The translations under genes were made by a program, and so were the position numbers. A DNA stretch of 64,000 bases from the NCBI RefSeq assembly GCF_022919215.1, contig NZ_CP095046.1, positions 3,586,501 to 3,650,500 on the forward strand, in the 5' to 3' direction. Below, one piece after another: positions 49,451-57,609 of the stretch; the stretch's first letter is position 1; every line of letters starts with the position of its first letter. The stretch comes from Hymenobacter cellulosilyticus (GTDB lineage Bacteria > Bacteroidota > Bacteroidia > Cytophagales > Hymenobacteraceae). Below the pieces are notes generated by a model. That model ran no database searches and had not been told where the DNA came from. It saw only the letters and a program-made list of their open reading frames with translations.

Positions 49451-50438
49451 ATGCTACGTTTCCTTTCTGTTCTGTGGCTGGCGCTGCTGCTCACGCGGCC
49501 CGGCTTGGCCCAAACCCAAGTTCTCAACGCCACGCTCGACGGCTACGAGTATCCTTTCCCGGTCAAGTATCTGCCCTAAAGCTCGAAGGCCAGGCCCTGC
49601 GCATGGCCTACATGGACGTGCCCGCCACGACCAAAGCCAACGGCCGCACCGCGGTGCTGCTGCACGGCAAAAACTTTTTCGGGGCCTACTGGCGTGAAAC
49701 CGTCCGGGCGCTGACGGCCGCGGGCTTCCGCGTGGTCGTGCCCGACCAGATCGGCTTCGGCAAGTCTGACAAGCCCGATATTCACTACTCCTTTCACCAG
49801 CTGGCCCGCAATACTAAGCACCTGCTCGATACGCTGGGCGTACAAAAGGCCGTAATCGTGGGTCACAGCATGGGCGGCATGCTGGCCACCCGCTTTGCCC
49901 TTATGTACCCGGCCACCACGGAAAAGCTGGTGCTCGAAAACCCGATTGGCCTGGAGGACTACCGCGTGGGCGTACCGTTCCAGACCGTAGACCAGGCGGA
50001 GGCTACCGAGCGCAAAAGCACCGAGGAAAGCATCCGCAAGTACCACGCTACCTACTACCCCAGCGGTTACCCCAAGGCCCACGACGAGTGGCTGCTACCC
50101 CTAATGGCCCAAACCAAAAGCCCGGATTTTGCCAAAGTGGCCCGCGCCAATGCCCTGACCTTCGACATGATTTACCAGCAGCCGGTCAGCTACGAGTTCA
50201 GCCGGGTGCAGACGCCCACGCTGCTCATTATCGGGCAGCAGGACCGCACGGTGGTAGGCAAGGGCCTAGTTAAAGACCCCAGGTGCTGGCTTCAATGGGT
50301 CAGTATCCGGAGCTGGGCCGGCGTACCGCGGCTCAGATCAAAGGCGCCAAGCTCGTGCCGCTGGCCAACGTAGGTCATATTCCTCACCTGGAGGCGTTTG
50401 CCAAGTTCCGGGACGCTCTGCTGGCCTTTGTGAAGTAA
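49451..50438 (+). CDS. Exported alpha/beta hydrolase (two frameshifts)
   Basis: A signal peptide (about residues 1-20, ending TRPGLAQT) precedes an alpha/beta-hydrolase fold. It has the oxyanion loop LLHGKNFFGAYW, the nucleophile elbow VGHSMGGMLA, and an Asp/His pair seen as IIGQQDRTVVG and NVGHIPHLEA. Breaks are at 49574-49576 and 50277-50280; one base each gives VKYLPLKLEGQAL and DPQVLASMGQYPEL. It is an esterase- or haloperoxidase-like enzyme with unknown substrate. It is convergent with the SUMF1 gene, with 3 bp between stops. Confidence 0.87.
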
Positions 50439-50441
50439 GGC

Positions 50442-51504
50442 TTAGTGGCGGTTGGGAAACGAAACCTGGCAGGCGCAGCGAAACCCGATGGTGGGGGCGG
50501 GGCCGATATAGCGGCCCTGGCCTTGAGCGTGCAGGCTTCCAGCGGATCCTGGTAGCTGCCGCCTTTGGTGATGCCCGGTTCCTGCACCAGCTCGGCAGCG
50601 TTGCCCAGCAGCTGGTAGGTGGCCATATCGTTGGGTGGTTGCTGCCAGACGTAGCCCGGGGTCTGCATCTGCAAAAAGTAGGGCTCGGGCTGCCGGAAGT
50701 TGATCCAGTTGCGGGTGGGCTTGCTGCGGTTATAAGCCTTGATATCGGCCTCAACCTGGGCGGCGCTTTTCGACGTGCCCGAGCGTTTCTGCAGATACGC
50801 GGCCGCCTGCGGGTTTACTTCCACCGGCAGCACGGTGCACTTGGTGCCGTAAGGCTGCCCCGCTCGACCAGCCCGGCGCTTTCCCATTCGGCCTCGGTCG
50901 GTAGGCGGTAGGTAAACCGGATGTAGTTGGTAATGAGTGAGTCGGGGTGGTGCAGGCCCTCATTGGTGGCTTGCGTCACTACCCGGCTGCGCCACTTGCA
51001 GAAAGCCACTACCTGCTCGTAGCTGACGCCCACCACCGGAAAACGGTTGTAAAACGGGTTCTGGTAATAATCGGCCGTGGGCTGGGCCGAGGCCAGCGGC
51101 TGCATGCTCGCGGCCAATGTCGGCGCCGACCGGCTGAGCTGCTCCTGGTAGAATTTCCACTCCAGATTCGATACTTCCGCTTCATCAATGCCCAGCCCAG
51201 CTTCGGTAATGGGCACGATGCCGGGTGGTTGCAGCAGGCCCTGCTTTTTCCAGACGGATAGGAGGGGAAAGCTGGGTGAAGTATACGGCTCGGTGCAGAC
51301 GCTGGCACTGGGCTTGAAAACGATAACATCGTAGTCCTGAATCCCGGCGGCCAGGTGGGGAATCCGCGAATCCGTGAGGGGCAGGGCCGTGGTGGCGCTG
51401 TAGCGTCCGGGCAGGATGCTGGTCGGCGCATGCACTGAGTAGCATCCCGCACTGACCAGGGCCAACGCCAGCCCGCTGACCCGGGAAAAGAACCGTAAAT
51501 ACAT
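50442..51504 (-). CDS. SUMF1/FGE-fold lipoprotein (paralogue B), two frameshifts
   Basis: A lipoprotein leader (SGLALALVSAGCYS) precedes an FGE-sulfatase (SUMF1) domain. It has VVGVSYEQVVAFCKWRS, FTYRLPTEAEWESA, LLGNAAELVQEPGITKGGSY, and TIGFRCA. After GGSY-x6 only the first active-site Cys is kept; the second position is not Cys in any reading of the break. Breaks are at about 50515-50522 and 50858-50861. It may have a structural role like GldJ/GldK. It lies 11 bp from paralogue A. Confidence 0.85.
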
Positions 51505-51515
51505 TCAATAAAAAG

Positions 51516-52718
51516 CTAGGGCTTGCGGGACGAGGCCACCGGGGCCTGGTTGGGAAACTCAATGTCGCAGACGGCCCGGAAGCCGATGTGGGCCGCCGGG
51601 CCCTGGTAGCTGCCGCACTCCTTGATGGCGCATTCCACGAGCCGGTCCTGGTAGCTGCCACCTTTGGTGACGCCTTGTTCCTGCACCAACTCGGCCACGT
51701 TGCCGGTCATATGGTAGAGGCCCAGGCCGTTCACGGGCAAGTCGTAGACGTAGCTGGGCGTGGAGGCGGCCAGAAAGTACGGCGCTTCCCGGCGGCAGTT
51801 GAACATCACGATTTCGGAGCGTTGGCGGTTGAAGGCCAGTATATCCCGGCGAATCTGGGCCAGGGAATTGATGCTGCCCGAGCGGCGCTGCAGATACTCG
51901 GCCGCCTGCGGGTTCACCGTTACCTCGGCCGTCGACACCTCGTAGCCATAAGGCAATTGGGTGCCGTAGTGAGCCGCAAATTCCCACTCGGCCTCCGTGG
52001 GTAGCCGGTAAGTAACGCGCACGTATTTCGGATCCTGGGCGCTGCGGATGCCCCGGTCCTCGTTGAGCAGCCGCGTCACGGTGCGGCTGCGCCAGCGGCA
52101 GTACTCCAGCACCTGCTCGTAGCTGATGCCCACCACGGGGTAGAGGCGGTAAAACGGGTTGGTAAAGTAACCCCGCACGGGCTGCACCGTCGAGTCGGGC
52201 AAGTACAGCCGGACTTCGGCCGCGGGCTTGGTTTTGGCCAGGCTGTGCAAAAACGTCTGCCACTCCACGTTGGGCACTTCTACCTCGTCCATCTGAAACC
52301 GGTCGCCAATCCAAACCACGCCGGGCGGAATCACGCCCTCATCCTCTGCTTTTTGAATCTTGAGGCTGGGCGGGGGCAAGGCCCGCAGGCGGGCCAGGGC
52401 CACGGTGGCCGTATCGGCAGCAAAGCGCAACCCCACGACCCGGGCATCGGAAAAGCCCTGGTAGAGCTGCAGGGGCTGGACGTCCCCGGCCGGGGCGTCG
52501 TCCTCGTCCTGGGCCTGCACGATGCGCTGCACCTGCTGCTCATCCCACACCTGCAGCGGCACCCCGGTTTGGGCGCTGATCGTGCCGGGCCGGGCGCTGG
52601 TGGGGGCTACTCCGCGCAGCGCGGTCGGAAACTGGTACCGTACAAAAGCCGTTTGGCAGGCTCCCAGCCCACCGAGAAGAAAAAGCAGCAGCAGCCGACT
52701 GCAACCGGAGCTTCGCAT
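51516..52718 (-). CDS. SUMF1/FGE-fold lipoprotein (paralogue A) with CxxxxC site
   Basis: The 400-residue protein has a lipoprotein leader (LLLLFLLGGLGACQ) and about 170 residues without clear homology before the SUMF1 domain: VVWIGDRFQMDEVEVPNVEW, VGISYEQVLEYCRWRS, VTYRLPTEAEWEFA, and MTGNVAELVQEQGVTKGGSY. After GGSY-x6 comes C-AIKE-C, the spacing of the two copper-binding cysteines of formylglycine-generating enzymes. Gliding proteins of this fold usually lack them. It could be an active FGE-like enzyme or a metal-binding lipoprotein. Confidence 0.87.
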   Translation of the reverse strand: MRSSGCSRLLLLFLLGGLGACQTAFVRYQFPTALRGVAPTSARPGTISAQTGVPLQVWDEQQVQRIVQAQDEDDAPAGDVQPLQLYQGFSDARVVGLRFAADTATVALARLRALPPPSLKIQKAEDEGVIPPGVVWIGDRFQMDEVEVPNVEWQTFLHSLAKTKPAAEVRLYLPDSTVQPVRGYFTNPFYRLYPVVGISYEQVLEYCRWRSRTVTRLLNEDRGIRSAQDPKYVRVTYRLPTEAEWEFAAHYGTQLPYGYEVSTAEVTVNPQAAEYLQRRSGSINSLAQIRRDILAFNRQRSEIVMFNCRREAPYFLAASTPSYVYDLPVNGLGLYHMTGNVAELVQEQGVTKGGSYQDRLVECAIKECGSYQGPAAHIGFRAVCDIEFPNQAPVASSRKP

Positions 52719-52723
52719 AGAGG

Positions 52724-54108
52724 TTAAGAAAGTAGCCGCAGGCTGTCGGCGTGGATAAAGGAGGAACCCTGGTAACGTCCCTCGCGGGGCCCGTTCTCGA
52801 GGTTGAGCACGCCCCGCGGACAGGCCGTGCTGCACATGCCGCAGCCCACGCAGGAGGCCCGGATAATCGGTTCCCCGCGCTGGGCGTACTGCTTCACGTC
52901 GATGCCCATCTCGCACACGTTGGAGCAGTTACCGCAGCTGATGCACTGCCCGCCGTTGGTGGTGATGCGGAAGCGGGAAAAGTTCTTTTGCAGCAGGCCC
53001 AGGTAAGCTGCCATGGGGCAGCCAAAGCGGCACCACACCCGGTTGCCCAGAATAGGATAGAAGCCCACGCCTACCACGCCGGAAAACACGGCCCCGATGG
53101 CGAAGCCATAGAATCGGTAGAGCCCGTCGGCCAGGGAGCCCAAAATGGCACCATGCAGCCAGAAGTTGAGCCACACCACGATAGTTACCAGGATAACTAG
53201 ACCCAGAATGGGGTAAATCAGGCGTACTTCCCAGCGCCAGGCCGCCCGGCTCTTGTCGGAAAGCTGGCGGTAGGGGTCACCGGCGGTTTCGGCCAGGCCC
53301 CCGCAGCCGCACACCCAGGAGCAGTACCAGCGCTTGCCGTAGAAGTAAGTAAGCACCGGCGTGGCCACAAACGACATAGCCGCGCCCCACACTACCATAA
53401 ACACGCCCAGGGCCTTGCCGTCCCGAATCAGGTATTCAAAGGAGCTGGGAAAAAGGTAGTCGTACTTCAGGGGCCAGAAATAAGTAAAGTAGAACTCGGG
53501 CTGCTGGAAAAACTGTAGCAAGCCGGGCAGCAGAAAGGCAAAGGCCAGCTGAAAAAACATGACCGAACCCGTCCGGATAACCTGGTAGCGGGAGTGGCGG
53601 TACTTCCACAGGGCCCGGCCGCCCATGAGCAGAATGGCCAGCGTATAAAACGTGCCGTACAAAAACCACTGGTCGGCGGGCCGCTGCCGCAGCACCTGGC
53701 TGAATGGGTCGAGGGTGTGTACCAGGCCGTTGAGCAAGCCAAAGTTGCCCTTGTCGTCGGGGAGCTGTACCAGTAAAGCAGCACGTAGAAGCCCGTTAGC
53801 ACCACACCCGTAATCCAGGCTACGGCCCCGCGGCTGGTGCTGCTGCGCAGCCAAAGGTTGTCCTGCTGCAGGCCGGCGGGCTGGCGGCCGTACTTCAGCC
53901 AGGCCCAGAGCAGGGTGCCGCCGCTAATCAGGCTCAGGCCCGCGTACAGACTGAGCTGGGCCCGGCCCGGGTTTGCATCGGCCGCGGCCACAAGCAGGGC
54001 CAGAAAGCCCAGGCCAATGGCTGTGAGCGTGCTTTTCTCGGTGGCGGAAACGTCGGGTAAGGGCGGCTGAGCCAGCGCCAGGCTAGCCGCAGCAGGAGAA
54101 GCGGGCAT
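52724..54108 (-). CDS. NosR/NapH-like membrane polyferredoxin (frameshifted)
   Basis: The protein of about 461 residues has five or more transmembrane helices and two C-terminal 4Fe-4S clusters (CISCGNCSNVC and CVGCGMCSTAC). Membrane-facing CSWVCGCGG and CRFGCPM motifs are also present, as in NosR/NapH/RdxA-type electron conduits. The break is in the G run at 53759-53762; one base joins FYVLLYWYS to LPDDKGNFGLLNG. It would move electrons across the inner membrane. It is 5 bp upstream of the FGE-like gene in the same operon. Confidence 0.9.
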
Positions 54109-54206
54109 CGGAGAGAAGAGCTATGTGGGGCAGCAGAGGGAAACAGGTCGGCAAGCGGAGCAGTAAGATAAGGCATTGCCCGCAAGGAAGCATGCCGCCC
54201 GGCTAA

Positions 54207-54434
54207 TTAATGGTGATGGTGGTGCCCTTCACTGGGTTTGCCAAACAGATTCAGCAGGGAGCCCACCACGTAGAGCGCCGCCCAGCAGGCGTAGAGCCAG
54301 GTGAAGCCCTGGGGCAGGCGGTGCACAAAGTAGTGCAGAACCAAGTGGGCTGCTCCGCTCATAATCAGGCCCGTAACGGCAATAAACTGAAAGCTGTTCA
54401 GGGCGCTGGGCCGGTAAAGCTTGGTAAAATCCAT
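54207..54434 (-). CDS. Small membrane protein with C-terminal His run
   Basis: The 75-residue protein has two hydrophobic helices (about 14-36 and 44-66), the first with an HLVLHYFVH segment whose His residues could bind haem or metal. It ends in five histidines after KPSEG. It lies between the FAD oxidoreductase and the polyferredoxin on the same strand, so it may be a subunit or metal carrier for that complex. No family was recognised. Confidence 0.7.
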   Translation of the reverse strand: MDFTKLYRPSALNSFQFIAVTGLIMSGAAHLVLHYFVHRLPQGFTWLYACWAALYVVGSLLNLFGKPSEGHHHHH

Positions 54435-54555
54435 GGGTAGGGAAGTGGGAGTGAAGTAGCTAGAAGCCCGTTGCGGCCGGAATGATTCGGGGAAGCCGGC
54501 AGAAAGTTAGCAACTCGGGGCCGGAGGGTAGGCTTCACCGGACGCCTTGCCCGGC

Positions 54556-55887
54556 TCACAACCTGGAGAACAGGCCTTTGCGGCGCTGCAGCACGGCCGC
54601 GTGCTGGGGAAACTGCTGGTTGAACTGCCGAATCATCTCGGGCTCATACTGACGGTAAAACTCCGGGTCGAAGTTGGCCGCACCCAACTGGGCCATGACC
54701 TCCCGGATGGGCGTCTGGGTACCGATCCACTGGGCGCAGATTTCGTGGCGCAGCCGCAGCCCCAGAGCATTGAAGCCCGTGACGGCAAAGCCCGGCATGC
54801 TGCTGAAGTTGATGCGCAGCGCCAGCCGGCCGCCGGGGTGCTCCCAGTAAAACGAGTCGATGCCGGCCTCGGGCTGGGCGGGCACCCGGCCGTAGGTCTG
54901 GTATTCGAGGGCAAAGAACTTGGCCGAGTTAAACCAGATGCCGCGCCGGTAAGCCGTAGGTTTGCCGCAGATGGTATGGGCCACGGTTTCGCCCTGCATG
55001 CGCCCGGTGTACCAGAGCTGCTCAATGGGCACCTCGCCCTGGCCCGGCTGCCGGTGCTGGGCACAGTCGCCGGCGGCGTACACGTGGGGGACGCTGGTTT
55101 GCAGGTGCTCATCCACCAGAATGCCCCGGTCAGTTTCCACGGCCGTGCCTTGTACCAACGTCAGGTTGGGCGTTACGCCGGTGGCCAAGCCCAGCCACTG
55201 GCAGGGCAGCTCCTCGCCGGCCGTGGTGCGCACGGCCCGTACCCGGCCCTGGTCGTCGCTCAGGATTTCGGCCAGCTCGGTTCGGTAGCGCACGGCTACG
55301 TGGTGTTCCTCAAATTGCTGGTCTACCAAACGGGCCTCGGCCGCGGGCAGCACCGAGCCCCAGTAATGAGAGTCGCGCACCAGCACGGTGGCCTCGATAC
55401 CGCGCGAGTGCAGCATTTCGGCCAGTTCCACCCCAATCAGGCCGCCGCCCACCACTACCGCCTGCCTGATACCGTGGGTGTCGCGCTCCATGCGGGCCAG
55501 ATCGGGCAGGCCGTAAAGACCCTGCACGCCGGCCAGGTTCTGCCCGGGCCAGTCGGCCAGTCGGCTCACTGAGCCCGTGGCCAGCAGCAGCTTATCGTAG
55601 CCCAACTGCTGCCCGTTGCTGAGAGTAACCAGCTGGCTCGTAGTATCGAGTCGGGTGGCCGTGGCCTCTACCAGCTCCAGGCGGTTTTCGGCCCAAAACC
55701 AATCCTCATAAGGCTTGATGTCCTGGTAGCGCATGTGGCCCAGGTACACGTACATCAGAGCCGTGCGGGAATAATGATGGGCGCTTTCCTCCGAAACCAG
55801 GGTAATCTGAGCGTCGGGCTGCAGGCGGCGCACCGTCAGGGCCGCCGTGACGCCCGTAATGCCGTTGCCGATGATGAGTAGGCGCAT
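54556..55887 (-). CDS. NAD(P)/FAD-dependent oxidoreductase
   Basis: The 443-residue protein has two Rossmann folds: FAD-binding LLIIGNGITGVTAAL at the N-terminus and NAD(P)-binding AVVVGGGLIGVELAEML near residue 150. The YAAGDCAQH segment closes the FAD site. It belongs to the pyridine-nucleotide-disulfide-type group that includes NADH:rubredoxin, ferredoxin and nitrite reductases. Its C-terminal 130 residues carry no familiar domain. It heads the redox cluster and could feed electrons from NADH to the polyferredoxin. ATG at 55887 is chosen because the motif starts there. Confidence 0.9.
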   Translation of the reverse strand: MRLLIIGNGITGVTAALTVRRLQPDAQITLVSEESAHHYSRTALMYVYLGHMRYQDIKPYEDWFWAENRLELVEATATRLDTTSQLVTLSNGQQLGYDKLLLATGSVSRLADWPGQNLAGVQGLYGLPDLARMERDTHGIRQAVVVGGGLIGVELAEMLHSRGIEATVLVRDSHYWGSVLPAAEARLVDQQFEEHHVAVRYRTELAEILSDDQGRVRAVRTTAGEELPCQWLGLATGVTPNLTLVQGTAVETDRGILVDEHLQTSVPHVYAAGDCAQHRQPGQGEVPIEQLWYTGRMQGETVAHTICGKPTAYRRGIWFNSAKFFALEYQTYGRVPAQPEAGIDSFYWEHPGGRLALRINFSSMPGFAVTGFNALGLRLRHEICAQWIGTQTPIREVMAQLGAANFDPEFYRQYEPEMIRQFNQQFPQHAAVLQRRKGLFSRL

Positions 55888-56109
55888 ACTGAAGAGGAGG
55901 AGAAAAGCCGCCGGCACTGGCCGGAACCCAAATGTAGGCGGCCCGCTGCACAATGCCGCCCGGAGCCTACGGGCTACTGTTAAACTAGCTTGCTGCATCC
56001 GGGTTTGGCGCTCAACCTCTTTTCGGTTCGAAGCTCTCGGCCAACCTCGCGGGCGGCTGTGCGTACGCTATAAGTAAATCCCACTGTCTCAACCAAAGCA
56101 CCTACCACA

Positions 56110-56487
56110 ATGGCTGTCGATAACGAAAACGAGGAAATCACCAAGAACCCGGGCTTCAGCAAGAATGAGGGCCTGGAGAAAGAGCGCGAGTACAAGGAAG
56201 GCGAAAGCAACGGCAAAGCCTCCGACGACCCCTCCGCCCACCGCAACATGGGCGCCAATGGCTACACCCAGCGCAGCGACCAGAAAGACCAGCTCGAAAA
56301 CCTCCACATTGGCGGCGACGACCTGACGCCCCACGGGGCCAACGACCACTCGGGTCCCGGCGAACAATCGCAGGGTCCCGGCTTCGAGTCGGAAGGCAGC
56401 TACGAGAAGGATATGGACATCCGGACCCGGGAGCAGAAGTTTGGGGAAAAAGAGCCCAGCGGCCCGCCCAAAACTCCCCGCGACTAG
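56110..56487 (+). CDS. Hydrophilic, intrinsically disordered protein
   Basis: The 125-residue protein is dominated by Glu, Asp, Lys, Gly, Ser and Asn with almost no large hydrophobic residues, so it is likely disordered. It includes motifs such as FSKNEGLEKEREYKEGE and GANDHSGPGEQSQGPG. Proteins of this type often protect cells in drying or osmotic stress. No signal peptide is seen. A strong terminator follows. Confidence 0.75.
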   Translation: MAVDNENEEITKNPGFSKNEGLEKEREYKEGESNGKASDDPSAHRNMGANGYTQRSDQKDQLENLHIGGDDLTPHGANDHSGPGEQSQGPGFESEGSYEKDMDIRTREQKFGEKEPSGPPKTPRD

Positions 56488-56507
56488 CAACTGCCTGACT
56501 ACACTAT

Positions 56508-56544
56508 AAAAAAAGCTCCGTGCCCAGTGCGCGGAGCTTTTTTT
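56508..56544 (+). terminator. Rho-independent terminator
   Basis: AAAAAAAGCTCCG (56508-56520) pairs with CGGAGCTTTTTTT (56532-56544). The A and T runs make it work in both directions. Confidence 0.88.
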
Positions 56545-56696
56545 ATGAACTGCGCAAACCAACTAGCCGAAGCAAGGCCGGGGCGGCGGGCAGAAACGGA
56601 ATTGTAAAGCGGCCGAAAACCGGGCCGCGCCGATGGAAACAGGTACCGCCGATGGCCCGCTACGTAGCGGGTAACCGTGGGGTTACGAAAATGTTA

Positions 56697-56818
56697 GGAG
56701 GTTGTATGACTATTTATATATCTTTAGAAACCGGAATTAAAGCTACCAGTAAAGAAGCCGCAACGAGGCTCGCTTGAAGGCTTTAGTCTGGCTGACCGAT
56801 CAACTTCATACAACCTCC
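56697..56818. promoter_or_regulatory. 13-bp inverted repeat bracketing the leader of the 56.8-kb gene
   Basis: GGAGGTTGTATGA (56697-56709) and TCATACAACCTCC (56806-56818) are perfect reverse complements about 96 bp apart. The right arm ends 13 bp before the ATG at 56832. Between them is an AT-rich stretch with TATATATC. It could be a long leader hairpin, a pair of operators or a small inverted element. Confidence 0.45.
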
Positions 56819-56831
56819 AATTCTCACATCT

Positions 56832-57533
56832 ATGAGCACTTCTACCCCTTCTAATGAGCCACAAACCGACGAGGCTGCCCTGCTGGCCAGTGCCGAGGAA
56901 GAGTATTCTTCTTCCGGTAATGGTAAGCTGGCAATCATTGTGGGTGCTATCGTCTTGTTTGCGGGCTTAGGCTACGCGTTTGTGCCCGTCAAGACGGCAC
57001 AAACGGCTATTTCCAGCGTCATGCCTTCCTTCGTGCTCGGCGATGCCACCGTTACCGGCAGCCGGCCGGTAGAGGAAACTCCCACAGAGGAAGTAGCCGA
57101 GGAAGAGGCCGTAACGGCCGCGGCACCGGCTCCCGCGGCTGCTAAGCCGGCGGCCCGCCCTGCCGCTACCGGAGCCGTAGCGGCCCAGCCCGTGCGCCCT
57201 TCCGAAACCGCGCTGGCCGAAGCGCTGCCGGAGCTGGAAAGCGCCGCCCCAGCCGCAGCCGCTCCCGCAGAGCCCGCCAACGTGACGCTGTCGGGCCGCA
57301 TTCTGGACGAAAACGGCCGGCCGCTGGCGGGTGCTACCGTGCTGGTGAAAGGCTCGCGCAAAGGCACCGGCACCGATGCCAACGGCAACTACACCCTGGA
57401 AGTACCCGCCGGCGACAATACGCTGGTGTACGGCTACGGTGGCTACGAGGACCAGGAAATGCGGGCCCGCGGCGGTCAGCCCCTGAACGTAACCCTGACG
57501 CCGGCCGAAGGCGGCCGTCGCCGTCGCCGCTAG
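56832..57533 (+). CDS. Membrane-anchored CarboxypepD_reg-like protein
   Basis: The 233-residue protein has one transmembrane helix (about residues 33-52), a long Pro/Ala/Glu linker (about 70-150) that could span the periplasm, and a C-terminal carboxypeptidase regulatory-like domain with VTLSGRILDENGRPLAGATVLVKG and GTDANGNYTLEVPAGDNTLVYGYGGY. It ends in a run of Arg. The layout resembles a TonB-like spanner whose TonB domain is replaced by a CarboxypepD domain. A terminator follows. Confidence 0.8.
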   Translation: MSTSTPSNEPQTDEAALLASAEEEYSSSGNGKLAIIVGAIVLFAGLGYAFVPVKTAQTAISSVMPSFVLGDATVTGSRPVEETPTEEVAEEEAVTAAAPAPAAAKPAARPAATGAVAAQPVRPSETALAEALPELESAAPAAAAPAEPANVTLSGRILDENGRPLAGATVLVKGSRKGTGTDANGNYTLEVPAGDNTLVYGYGGYEDQEMRARGGQPLNVTLTPAEGGRRRRR

Positions 57534-57555
57534 TCCTCAGTAGTAGAACCCAACA

Positions 57556-57587
57556 AAAAAGGCCGCCAAGCAATTGGCGGCCTTTTT
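57556..57587 (+). terminator. Bidirectional terminator
   Basis: AAAAAGGCCGCCA (57556-57568) pairs with TGGCGGCCTTTTT (57575-57587). It lies between the CarboxypepD-like gene and the convergent APC permease. Confidence 0.9.
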
Positions 57588-57609
57588 GGCTTTCGGCGCA
57601 AACCCAGTG

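Noticed and set aside
56520..56777. 85-codon open frame
   Set aside because: It starts inside a terminator, is rich in Arg/Lys/Gly without a fold pattern, and covers the inverted repeat region.
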